Positions 37,428 to 45,222 of a stretch of 64,000 nucleotides of DNA are shown here, piece after piece. Both the position numbers and the translations under genes were made by a program. Source of the stretch: Ruegeria sp. TM1040 (GTDB lineage: Bacteria > Pseudomonadota > Alphaproteobacteria > Rhodobacterales > Rhodobacteraceae); assembly GCF_000014065.1 (NCBI RefSeq), contig NC_008043.1, positions 556,001-620,000 on the forward strand, read 5' to 3'. Numbering within the stretch: the stretch's first letter is position 1; the number at the start of each line of letters is the position of its first letter. The notes under the pieces were generated by a model. The model ran no database searches, was not told the origin of the DNA, and saw only the letters and a program-made list of their open reading frames with translations.

Positions 37428-38681
37428 TCAACCTGTGACCCGGCGTTTTCCAGTCAGGAGCTGTTGCATCAACGCTTTCTTCTCGGCACGGAGCTTTCCA
37501 ATATTTACACACATAGACGAGATATCTTTCCTGGCGACATCAAGCATTTGAACGATCTTGTCTTGTTCCTCCAAGGTCGCGGGAAGCCCAATGACAAGGC
37601 GATGCAGATCACCCAAAGTGATGCCTTTGACTGTACTTCCAGTGCCGAGAGCTTCCAACTTTGGCTGTACCATTTGCATGAAGTGGAAAAGATAATCGTT
37701 CCGGACATCTGGCCCGGGGATGATCGCCTTCAAGTCCTGGTTGATAGCCATCCCTTTGCCCAGTTGAACGGCAGCGCCAACTGCCATTCTCGTAGCGACA
37801 ACAATAGTGCCCTTAGGGAAGTAATTGGCTGCACTGCTGTTCAAGCCTGATTGAGTGATCGTGTCTTTAGTCTGCTGAAGAACATCAGATTTGAGGTCCT
37901 TGACGCTCACCCAAGGAATCTCTCCTCCCCAATATGCGGTGTTACTCTTGTCTGGTGTTCCTCCTCCTCGAATGGCCGAAACCAGGTCCGCCAACCACAC
38001 TTCACGCCACTCCTGTCCCTCAAACTCTGGGAAGCGGCGTTTGCCAGTCAGCAGGGACTGCATGAGGGCGCGTTTCTGTTTGCGGGCATTGGCCAGCTGC
38101 GCCTCGGCTACCTCAATCGCCCGGTCCCAGGTCGACAGGATCTCCACGATCTTGCGTTGCTCAGAGAGTGGGGGCAGATCAAACTCCCACTTGAGCCAAC
38201 GGTCGAGCTTGAAAATCATTTTCTCGACATGGACGCCAATGCTTGAATGGAAACAGGTCTGTTGAAAGAACACCGTGTGCGCGAGGTAGTTCAAGAACTG
38301 AAGGTCAATGTTTCCGTTGCTGTTCAAAACCGAGTACTCGTTGGAAACGACAGAACCGGCCAGCTCTTGAGGCACCAGTCCGCAGGCCCCGTGAACGATC
38401 TGACGCTTGGAGATCAGGAAATCACCGCCTTCAACGATGAATTGCGACTTGACTGAGATTTCTCTGCCATCCAGCGTCCCGCGCTCAACCACACCGCCAC
38501 GAGCACGTTTGACCGTCACCAAACGATAGGCCTCATTGTCAGCCATCTTGATAGGCCTGCGCACTTCCACAAGAAAGCGGGACAATGGAGCGCGTAACCA
38601 CCCTTCTGGCGTCTTCCCGAGTTTCGGTATTCCGGGCTGGACAGTTGCAGGAAAAGCGCTTGCCTTCGACACGGCGTTCAT
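37428..38681 (-). CDS. hsdS: type I restriction specificity subunit (system 2)
   Basis: This 417-residue HsdS has two target-recognition domains separated by conserved helices. The first (about 25-175) includes EAYRLVTVKRARGG and FLISKRQIVHGACG. The central repeat is LSEQRKIVEILSTWDRAIEV...KRALMQSLLTGKRR. The second (about 228-395) opens with LVSAIRGGGTPDKS and contains IPWVSVKDLKS, TRMAVG and AINQDLKAI, then ends in a repeat of the central motif (ALMQQLLTGKRR). The second domain is homologous to the first domain of HsdS1. It overlaps hsdM by one base. Confidence 0.93.
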   Translation of the reverse strand: MNAVSKASAFPATVQPGIPKLGKTPEGWLRAPLSRFLVEVRRPIKMADNEAYRLVTVKRARGGVVERGTLDGREISVKSQFIVEGGDFLISKRQIVHGACGLVPQELAGSVVSNEYSVLNSNGNIDLQFLNYLAHTVFFQQTCFHSSIGVHVEKMIFKLDRWLKWEFDLPPLSEQRKIVEILSTWDRAIEVAEAQLANARKQKRALMQSLLTGKRRFPEFEGQEWREVWLADLVSAIRGGGTPDKSNTAYWGGEIPWVSVKDLKSDVLQQTKDTITQSGLNSSAANYFPKGTIVVATRMAVGAAVQLGKGMAINQDLKAIIPGPDVRNDYLFHFMQMVQPKLEALGTGSTVKGITLGDLHRLVIGLPATLEEQDKIVQMLDVARKDISSMCVNIGKLRAEKKALMQQLLTGKRRVTG

Positions 38682-40180
38682 CAGTAACCCAGCTCCTGCA
38701 GATAGCCTTCCATCCGGTCTTCCAGCTCGGCCATTTCGCCCTTCAACTTCATCCGTTCAGCCCGCACGGCCATCAGGTCGATTTCTTCCTCTTCCTCGAA
38801 TGTGTCCACGTAGCGGGGGATGTTGAGGTTGAAATCGTTCTCGATGATCTCAGCCAGTGTGGCACGGTATGCGTACTTCTCCACCGTCTGCCGCGTCTGA
38901 TGTGTGGCCACGATCTTCTCGATCAGTGTCATATCCAGCGCGTTCTGGTTGGTGCCTGCCACAAACTCCCGGCTGGCATCGACGAACAACACGCTGTCGT
39001 CAGCCTTGTCCTTGCGGAAGACCAAAATCGCCGATGGAATGCCGGTACCGAAGAACAGCTTTTCCGGCAGGCCGATGACGGCGTCCAGCAGGTTGTCCTC
39101 AATCAGCTTGTGGCGGATCTTTCCCTCGCTCGATCCGCGGAACAGCACCCCATGTGGCACAACCACGGCCATGCGCCCGGTCTTGGGCTTCAGCGTCTCG
39201 ATCATGTGCAAGATGAAGGCATAATCGCCCTTGGTCTTGGGCGGGATGCCACGGCGGAAGCGGGCAAACTTGTCGGCTTCTGCGCTCTCGACCCCCCACT
39301 TGTCCAGGCTGAAAGGCGGATTGGCGACGACCACGTCAAAATGGCGCAGCATGTCATCCGACGTCCGCAGCTTGGGGTTGCGGATGGTGTCGCCCCATTC
39401 GATTTGGTGGTTCTCCTCGCCATGCAGGAAGAGGTTCATCTTGGCCAGCGCCCAGGTGGACCCGATGGCCTCTTGCCCGAACAGCGCATAGGCTTTGCTA
39501 CCGCCCTCGCGGATCAGCCGCCCGCATTTCATCAACAGCGAGGCGGAGCCACAAGTGGGGTCGCAGATATCGTCACCAGGCTGTGGATCGACCAGCCGCG
39601 CCATCAGCTCCGAGACCTCCGCCGGGGTGTAGAACTCGCCCGCCTTCTTGCCCGCTGTGGCCGCAAAGCGCGAGATCAGGTATTCGTAGGCCCCGCCAAT
39701 GATGTCGAGGTTACCCACTCTCGATGGGCGCAGGTCGAGCGCGGTCTTGGCGAAGTCCTCCAGCAGGTGGCGCAGGATGTCGTTCTTCTGCTCCTCATCA
39801 CCCAGCTTGTTGGAGTTGAAGCTGATGTCCTGGAAGACGTCGCGCAGCTTGGAGCCGTTGGCCTCTTCGATGGCGTGGAGGGCCTTGTCGATACGTTCTC
39901 CGTTGCCGGGTTCGTGGCGACGTCCATGCAGAGCGTCGAAGCTGGCGGTCTCAGGCAGTTTGAAGGTTTCCCGCTCCATCATGGCCGCGACGAGTTCCGG
40001 GCTGTCAGGATAATGCGCCGCATAGCTGGCTTTGTGGTCCTTCCAGACGTCGCTGACGTACTTCAGGAACAGCATGGTCAGCACGTAGTCCTTGTAGATG
40101 GACGGATCGACCACGCCCCGGAAGGTGTCACATGCGCCCCAGGCGGCCTTGTTGATCTCGGATTGGGTGATCGGGGTCAT
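38681..40180 (-). CDS. hsdM: type I adenine-N6 DNA methyltransferase (system 2)
   Basis: I choose the ATG at 40180, giving 499 residues, normal for HsdM, with the family-typical start ITQSEINKAAWGACDTFRG. The ATG at 40201 is an alternative. An open frame continues upstream to 40708, but that part translates repeat DNA. SAM-binding DPTCGSASLLMK and catalytic VANPPFSLDKWG are present. It is the first gene of the operon hsdM-hsdS-hsdR-ygjP. Its promoter must lie in the gap next to the inverted repeat at 40397. Confidence 0.93.
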   Translation of the reverse strand: MTPITQSEINKAAWGACDTFRGVVDPSIYKDYVLTMLFLKYVSDVWKDHKASYAAHYPDSPELVAAMMERETFKLPETASFDALHGRRHEPGNGERIDKALHAIEEANGSKLRDVFQDISFNSNKLGDEEQKNDILRHLLEDFAKTALDLRPSRVGNLDIIGGAYEYLISRFAATAGKKAGEFYTPAEVSELMARLVDPQPGDDICDPTCGSASLLMKCGRLIREGGSKAYALFGQEAIGSTWALAKMNLFLHGEENHQIEWGDTIRNPKLRTSDDMLRHFDVVVANPPFSLDKWGVESAEADKFARFRRGIPPKTKGDYAFILHMIETLKPKTGRMAVVVPHGVLFRGSSEGKIRHKLIEDNLLDAVIGLPEKLFFGTGIPSAILVFRKDKADDSVLFVDASREFVAGTNQNALDMTLIEKIVATHQTRQTVEKYAYRATLAEIIENDFNLNIPRYVDTFEEEEEIDLMAVRAERMKLKGEMAELEDRMEGYLQELGY

Positions 40181-40236
40181 TTCGGCCCTGCTCCATTTCA
40201 TCTGCTCTCGACCATATCGAGTAGCGCAAAGCCTTC

Positions 40237-40381
40237 TCCCCCGCCAGCTTGAACTTCCGCTGATGCCTACCACTGATGCTTCGACTGAAGTGGTACAAAC
40301 TTCAATAAGCTCTAAAGGTAGTTGTACCAGTTCGACCACGTCGTCGTTGTCAGACCAGGTCCTCGCCGATCTCAAAGCCAC
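40237..40381 (+). pseudogene. fragment of the P-loop ATPase gene, inverted copy
   Basis: These 145 bases are the reverse complement of 32960-33104 with five mismatches by eye. They encode LELPLMPTTDASTEVVQTSI and onward in the plus direction, close to residues 21-65 of the P-loop ATPase. The remainder of the gene (about 1.7 kb) is missing; after a 15-base link the 1148-bp repeat begins at 40397. This is a deleted, slightly diverged mirror copy of the element's left end. Confidence 0.9.
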
Positions 40382-40396
40382 GCACAATTTTCCTCT

Positions 40397-41544
40397 GCCT
40401 GACCGGGAAGGTTTTGGGGTCAAAAATCTGAACGGCCTACAGATGTAAGAGCAAGCGCGGTTCCCCCCCCTGGCGGGGGCGAATGCGGTGCAATGCCCTG
40501 ACTTTGCTTCGTGGTGCCCGCCTCTCAGGAGTTGGGTGCCACCATAGAATGAGCCACGGACAGGTCGCGCAGTCGCACCATGCACCGGACTGAGCTTTTT
40601 CAAGAACCACCACATAGCGTCATCGACGTTCGAACTCAGGCTCCCCTTGGGATCACTGGATTGAGCGTTGTGGCGTTTCATTATCCGAATATAGGAAAGG
40701 ACCAACATGTCTCAGAACAAAACCATCTTCTCCAACCTCCTTGGTGACCTCAGTGTGATCTCCATAGGCGACCAAGCTTGGTTTCTGGCTGACGAGGTAT
40801 ATGCTGCGTTGGGTCTATTTCTTCGGAACGATCCTCAGACCCTTGTACTGCAACAGTCGGAGTGGTCGGTAATGTCATCTCAATCAGGGGTCACCAACGC
40901 GCAGACGCCTGTAGTGATTAGTGAGGCTGGTGTCTACAAACTCGCCTTCCTGAGTGAAGAGCCTGAAGTCCGAGAGTTTCAGGACTGGGCTATGAACACT
41001 CTGTTGCCGACCATCATTCACGACGGCTTTTATATGATGGGCGAGGAGGAGATGTTCTCTACACCTGAATGCGATGTCACCCAAACTCTTATCCAGAGCG
41101 CCAGCCTGAAGGCGTCACATGAAGCCGACCTTGAGCTTCTGTGTTCTGTAATCCTCCCAGAACTTCGGGCCGACGGCGCATTCTTCCGTGATCTGCCCAG
41201 CTATGTCGAGCAACCAGTAGAGAACAGGGAGCTTCGGGTCCGGCAGGCAGTAAGCCTCAAGCAGAAGCGACGGCTCCCCTGAACGCGAATATGAGCTGAA
41301 GCGAAAGCCTGAGCCTCGACTCGGAACAAAAGCAAGGGTTACGGGTGGACAATGCTTCCTGCCCTCACAGGGTCACTCACCAGGTGCGACGTGTAGTGTA
41401 AACCGTAGACCACAGCGTAGACCACGCCGCGCCTGTTGACCTGCACCTGCAACCTTGGATAGCCATTGTTTTGCTGGGGCTACCAGCTGAAGAAGTGCCT
41501 GTAACGGGAACAAAACGGAGATAACCCTCCGCCCCCGGGCACCA
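40397..41544. repeat. 1148-bp inverted repeat, right arm
   Basis: Reverse complement of 30101-31248, including the att core at its outer end (41528-41544). No mismatch was seen by eye. The 331 bases 41283-41613 downstream of the Bro-N copy hold the outer part of this arm and the 85-bp repeat, and no further gene. Confidence 0.95.
40707..41282 (+). CDS. Bro-N domain protein, right copy
   Basis: Identical in all 191 residues to the product of 30363-30938, but on the opposite strand because it lies in the right arm of the inverted repeat. The upstream sequence, including AGGAAAGGACC before the ATG and the 5' region to 40397, is also identical, so both copies should be expressed alike. See the left copy for domain features. 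Confidence 0.88.
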   Translation: MSQNKTIFSNLLGDLSVISIGDQAWFLADEVYAALGLFLRNDPQTLVLQQSEWSVMSSQSGVTNAQTPVVISEAGVYKLAFLSEEPEVREFQDWAMNTLLPTIIHDGFYMMGEEEMFSTPECDVTQTLIQSASLKASHEADLELLCSVILPELRADGAFFRDLPSYVEQPVENRELRVRQAVSLKQKRRLP

Positions 41545-41612
41545 TTACTTCAGCTAACACATTGGTTTTGCTCCAGCTTTTTGCACCTGCAAGGAGCCGT
41601 AGACCATGTCGG
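41528..41612. repeat. 85-bp inverted repeat around the integrase gene, left arm with inverted att
   Basis: Reverse complement of 42786-42870 (coordinates sum to 84398). From left to right it holds the tRNA-Phe 3' end core (41528-41544), 61 bases of the integrase upstream region and ATGTCGG, the integrase's first seven bases. The att core is therefore in the orientation opposite to those at 30101 and 42854. Confidence 0.95.
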
Positions 41613-41613
41613 C

Positions 41614-42792
41614 TCAGGTGACTGCCTTCATCCACTTCTGCAGAACTTCAACCGGGTAACCAGAACCATACCCGTGGCCGACACCATCAGTCTGCCAGCC
41701 CCCGATCTGATCGACGATGTCGGAAGGACACTCAACGGCGCGAAGACGATCCCGCATCGAATGGCGGAAGCTGTGCATAGTGCATCCTTCTGGTGTCATT
41801 TGCTTTATCCATTTGTTCAGTGCAGCGCTGGCAGCGTTGGCATTTGTCTGGGGCTTTCTGTTGTAGCGCGGGAAGAGGAAATCGCTTTCAACGACCTCGC
41901 TCAGCAAACGCTCTGCAGCCCACTTGGCTTGCCCCTCCAACGGGACGACACGCTCACTGCCCTTGGTTTTCAGACGCCGCCACGGGTGTGGACGCACCCA
42001 GGCAACCAGAGAACCATCTGACCGCCGTTCAATGTCCTGTCTCGCCATTCCTGCGGCCTCAGCAAGCCGCATTCCCGTGTCCGACACGAGCGCTACAAGC
42101 CACCTCATGTCATCGTCCAGTTGGCGGCACTGGCCCTGAACCACTTTGAGTGCATCCGCTGGGATTGGGTTGCGATCACTTACGCCAGCCTCTCGGTCGT
42201 AGTAGACCCCGTTGAAAGGATTGGTCAGGGTCAGGCCAAGCTCACTGGCTGCAAAGTTTGTGACCGCGCGAACGGTCCCAAATATGCGTGTTATACTGCT
42301 GCCAGCCAATCCACGTTCGATGAGCGCATCCCTGAACTTGTTGGCATCGGCCTTGGTGAAGGCGTCGAGCTGTTTGTCACCGCAGGCGTCGATGACATAG
42401 CCGCAAGATCGTTCCGCTGCGCGGTGGAATGTCTCTGGTCGTCCTTGCCCTTTCAGGCGCAGGTAGATGCCGACAGCTTCGGACAAAAGAACAGATGAAG
42501 AGGAAATCTCAGGGGCTGCTGCACTGACCGCGACACGCCCCTCGGACTGCATTCTCAGCATATGCTTACCCGGCAGTTCCACATCCTTTGAGCGGAGGTG
42601 ATACCAGTACTCATCCAACTGATCGGCGGCTCTTCTGGCCCGCGCTTCAGCGATGCGAGCAGACCGCGTTCGTAATGAGTAGGCAATGCGAGGTGAGGTG
42701 TAGTGCTTCTTCAGGTCTTTGGGGATGCGGCGGCTGAAGTAGAAAACGCCATCCTTCACGAAGGTGAACGCAGGCGAAATGGTCTCCGACAT
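41614..42792 (-). CDS. tyrosine recombinase of the tRNA-Phe island
   Basis: A 392-residue integrase with a DUF6538-like N terminus (TFVKDGVFYFSRRIPKDLKK), a SAM-like core-binding domain (residues about 105-200) and the catalytic residues in DTGMRLAEAAGM (arginine), HSFRHSM and the terminal IGGWQTDGVGHGYGSGY (tyrosine). It is intact. It starts 62 bases from the tRNA-Phe 3' end and reads away from it, the usual position for an island integrase. The gene lies between 85-bp inverted repeats that include its own start. Confidence 0.92.
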   Translation of the reverse strand: MSETISPAFTFVKDGVFYFSRRIPKDLKKHYTSPRIAYSLRTRSARIAEARARRAADQLDEYWYHLRSKDVELPGKHMLRMQSEGRVAVSAAAPEISSSSVLLSEAVGIYLRLKGQGRPETFHRAAERSCGYVIDACGDKQLDAFTKADANKFRDALIERGLAGSSITRIFGTVRAVTNFAASELGLTLTNPFNGVYYDREAGVSDRNPIPADALKVVQGQCRQLDDDMRWLVALVSDTGMRLAEAAGMARQDIERRSDGSLVAWVRPHPWRRLKTKGSERVVPLEGQAKWAAERLLSEVVESDFLFPRYNRKPQTNANAASAALNKWIKQMTPEGCTMHSFRHSMRDRLRAVECPSDIVDQIGGWQTDGVGHGYGSGYPVEVLQKWMKAVT

Positions 42793-42870
42793 GGTCTACG
42801 GCTCCTTGCAGGTGCAAAAAGCTGGAGCAAAACCAATGTGTTAGCTGAAGTAATGGTGCCCGGGGGCGGA
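42786..42870. repeat. 85-bp inverted repeat around the integrase gene, right arm
   Basis: Partner of 41528-41612. It covers the first seven bases of the integrase gene, its upstream region, and the last 17 bases of tRNA-Phe (42854-42870), which form the attachment core. Confidence 0.95.
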
Positions 42871-42928
42871 ATCGAACCACCGACACGAGGATTTTCAATC
42901 CACTGCTCTACCCCTGAGCTACCCGGGC
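42854..42928 (-). tRNA. tRNA-Phe (anticodon GAA)
   Basis: The reverse strand folds as a standard 75-nt tRNA. Acceptor GCCCGGG pairs with CCCGGGC, then discriminator A and an encoded CCA. The anticodon loop is TTGAAAA with anticodon GAA, and the T arm is GGTGG-TTCGATT-CCGCC. The anticodon stem has one T-T mismatch. The last 17 bases are the island attachment core; integration reconstituted the gene. Confidence 0.97.
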
Positions 42929-43008
42929 ACGGGAAGGCGTCTCGCCTTGGGTGTGGGCGTTCTATGCCTTGTTCGCGGGAGTGTCCAGAGGCTTTTTCAA
43001 GAAAATAA

Positions 43009-43191
43009 CTAATGTTCCGTGGGGGGGAGGTTTTTTTGGTCTTCTAGAGCGTTTTCAAGGTCTTCTTGGTCTTCGCTTGGGACCGCGTAAGCGCCATTGA
43101 GCCATTTTGCGAGGTCAAGATCGGCGCAGCGCTTGCTGCAAAACGGGCGAACACTCTGCTGGGTGGGCTTGCCGCAGATGGGGCAGCTCAT
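43009..43191 (-). CDS. yacG: DNA gyrase inhibitor / zinc-binding protein YacG
   Basis: A 60-residue protein with the YacG zinc site CPICGKP...FCSKRCADLDLAKWLNG (Cx2C and Cx3C) and an acidic C-terminal tail. E. coli YacG binds zinc and inhibits DNA gyrase. I use the ATG at 43191, which overlaps the stop of the ribonuclease gene; the frame extends further upstream without family similarity. Gene order rne/rng-yacG supports the call. Confidence 0.9.
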   Translation of the reverse strand: MSCPICGKPTQQSVRPFCSKRCADLDLAKWLNGAYAVPSEDQEDLENALEDQKNLPPTEH

Positions 43192-44210
43192 GAGAGAATC
43201 TCCGACAGGGGCAGACGGGCACGTTTGCGTTGCAATTCGAAATGCCCAAGCGTGGTCCAACCGGCTAGGGTTGTTTCTTCGGGATCAGATTTGAAGGCCG
43301 TGCGCAGCGCGGTTTCAAAGGCACGGCGGTCTTTCTTGGGCATCGGCGCAGCATCAATCACGATCTGACCGCCCAGCCCCAAACAGCGCAACGCGCGCGG
43401 CAGGTTACGTGCACAGGCCATGTTTGCCTTGATCCCCGCAGCGAGCGAAGTGTCACTGCCGGTGTTCACATCCACCGCCACAAGCGCGCGGGTCGGTTCC
43501 ACATAGAGATAGGCTCCTCCACCAATGGCGATCTTGCCCGACTGAAGCGCTTCCAGCGCATCGAGCACGCCGCAGCGTTCAAAGCCACCGGGTTCCTGCT
43601 CGATGTCGGCCGGGGCGGTCCATTCCCGCCATGCCTGCAGATGCGGAGCGTCTCCTTCGTGCAGGACTTCTGATTGGTTCGAGGAATCTTCCAGCACTTG
43701 CCGGGCGGCGGTGACCATTGCGGCTATGTCTTCTGCAATCTCGTCGGGGTCGGCGCCGGCGCAGACGGAGCGCAGGATCAGACCGTATTCGACGCCATCC
43801 ATTTCGGAATGGGCGATTTCAAGCAAGCGGTCGCGCTCATCATCATCGCGGATCGAGCGAGAAATGTTCAAGCCCGGTGCATCAGGCGTCACGATGGCAT
43901 AGCGGCTCTTGAACAGGAGCTTTTGCGTGACTGGCAGCGCTTTGCCGGGTTCGGCATAGCCAGTGACCTGCACAAGAAGCATCTGACCAGGGGCCAAGCC
44001 TTTGACCTGGCGCAGGAACGCAGGGCCGTCTGGAGTGGTGAGAAACATGCCGCCTTGGCCCTTCACAGGGCGGTCTGCGCGGGCGCGGTAAATTGTACCG
44101 GGCAAGGGCGCGTCGCCTGCGATCAGGAAATCGTCAAGCACGCCGTCCACCATGCGAGCGGCTGCTTCGCGGCCATTGATATGGTCGAGAATGATCTGGG
44201 TGCCCTTCAT
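43188..44210 (-). CDS. ribonuclease E/G family protein (short form)
   Basis: A 340-residue member of the RNase E/G family. Recognisable are [20 protein letters not shown] and the catalytic aspartate segment [12 protein letters not shown] near residue 245, with QIVIDAAPM after it. It is shorter than full RNase G and lacks an obvious intact S1 domain, like the compact version often found between maf and yacG in Rhodobacteraceae. It overlaps maf and yacG by a few bases each, so the three are one transcriptional unit. Confidence 0.85.
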   Translation of the reverse strand: MKGTQIILDHINGREAAARMVDGVLDDFLIAGDAPLPGTIYRARADRPVKGQGGMFLTTPDGPAFLRQVKGLAPGQMLLVQVTGYAEPGKALPVTQKLLFKSRYAIVTPDAPGLNISRSIRDDDERDRLLEIAHSEMDGVEYGLILRSVCAGADPDEIAEDIAAMVTAARQVLEDSSNQSEVLHEGDAPHLQAWREWTAPADIEQEPGGFERCGVLDALEALQSGKIAIGGGAYLYVEPTRALVAVDVNTGSDTSLAAGIKANMACARNLPRALRCLGLGGQIVIDAAPMPKKDRRAFETALRTAFKSDPEETTLAGWTTLGHFELQRKRARLPLSEILS

Positions 44211-44788
44211 GACGCTGTGTCCTTATAAAGCGGGTATCCTGCGGTTTGCAGCAATGTGGCGGTCTCCGCCAGTGGCAGGCCGACGATGGCGGTGAACGAC
44301 CCACTGATCCACGGTATCAGCGCGCCAGCGGGGCCTTGGATTGCGTAGCCGCCCGCCTTTCCTTCCCAGTCACCTGTTGCAAGGTAGGCGTTCAGTTCCT
44401 CGTCAGAGAGGCGTTTCATTTTTACCTGGCTCACCACGTCCTTTTGCCAGAGGCGATCTTGCTTGCGCAAAGCCACGGAGGTGATGACACGGTGGCGACG
44501 GCCGGAGAGCGCCAGCAGAAATTCTGCGGCCTCACCTGCGTCGCGTGGTTTTCCCATAATGCGCCGCCCCAGTACTACGGTGGTGTCGGCACATAGAACT
44601 AGATCTTCGGGGTTCGATGTGACGGCCTCGGCTTTCTGGCGGGTGACACGGGCGCAGTAGTCGCGCGGCAGCTCACCCTTCTGGGGTGTCTCGTCAATGT
44701 CGGGGGGGCGGATGTCATCGGGCGTTACACCCAATTGGGCGAGCAGTTCCAGCCGCCGCGGGCTGCCTGAGCCAAGAATAAACGCCAT
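44207..44788 (-). CDS. maf: Maf-like nucleoside triphosphate pyrophosphatase
   Basis: A 193-residue Maf-family protein with the N-terminal [17 protein letters not shown], the metal-site [25 protein letters not shown] and the C-terminal [22 protein letters not shown]. The family hydrolyses non-canonical or pyrimidine NTPs and has been linked to septum control. It lies downstream of infA beyond a terminator and overlaps the ribonuclease gene. Confidence 0.92.
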   Translation of the reverse strand: MAFILGSGSPRRLELLAQLGVTPDDIRPPDIDETPQKGELPRDYCARVTRQKAEAVTSNPEDLVLCADTTVVLGRRIMGKPRDAGEAAEFLLALSGRRHRVITSVALRKQDRLWQKDVVSQVKMKRLSDEELNAYLATGDWEGKAGGYAIQGPAGALIPWISGSFTAIVGLPLAETATLLQTAGYPLYKDTAS

Positions 44789-44865
44789 GCCTGAACTCCT
44801 GCTGTTTTGCCGCCCTGTCTACGCTGGCAGGCTGCGGCAGAAAACCATGAAACCGAAAGAGGTGC

Positions 44866-44895
44866 CAAAACAAAAGCCCGGCACCGGGCCGGGCT
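44866..44895 (-). terminator. intrinsic terminator after infA
   Basis: Reading leftwards from infA, the stem AGCCCGG/CCGGGCT (44889-44895 with 44875-44881) is followed by TTTTGTTTT. It lies 24 bases past the infA stop and separates infA from maf. Confidence 0.88.
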
Positions 44896-44919
44896 CTTAA
44901 CATCAAAAGCGAATCGCGC

Positions 44920-45138
44920 TTACTTAAAGCGGTAGTTGATCCGTCCTTTGGTGAGGTCATAAGGTGTCATTTCCACCTGGACCCGGTCGCCTGCGAGGAC
45001 ACGAATGCGGTTCTTGCGCATCTTGCCTGCCGTATGAGCGATGATTTCATGGCCGTTTTCCAGCTCGACCCGAAACGTCGCGTTTGGCAGGAGTTCCTTC
45101 ACGACACCGGGAAATTCGAGCGTATCTTCCTTGGCCAT
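44920..45138 (-). CDS. infA: translation initiation factor IF-1
   Basis: The 72-residue protein from the ATG at 45138 is a canonical IF-1 with the S1/OB fold: [39 protein letters not shown] and [16 protein letters not shown]. It occupies the ribosomal A site during initiation. The upstream extension of the frame has no similarity to IF-1. Confidence 0.98.
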   Translation of the reverse strand: MAKEDTLEFPGVVKELLPNATFRVELENGHEIIAHTAGKMRKNRIRVLAGDRVQVEMTPYDLTKGRINYRFK

Positions 45139-45222
45139 GTTGTCTCCATAGTTGTGTTTTCCCGAAAAGACGCGGGATGTGCGCTTAAATGGGCCTATTT
45201 GCCCCAATTTTCAAGAGCGCTT

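Noticed and set aside
38585..40252. A 555-codon plus-strand open frame
   Set aside because: It is the shadow of hsdM of system 2, has no motifs, and its composition is that of a reversed coding sequence.
40181..40708. A 176-codon N-terminal extension of HsdM (system 2) running through the repeat
   Set aside because: It translates inverted-repeat DNA and the ATPase fragment in a wrong frame; the same 100 codons are open at 30937-31248 without any hsdM. The ATG at 40180 gives the normal length.
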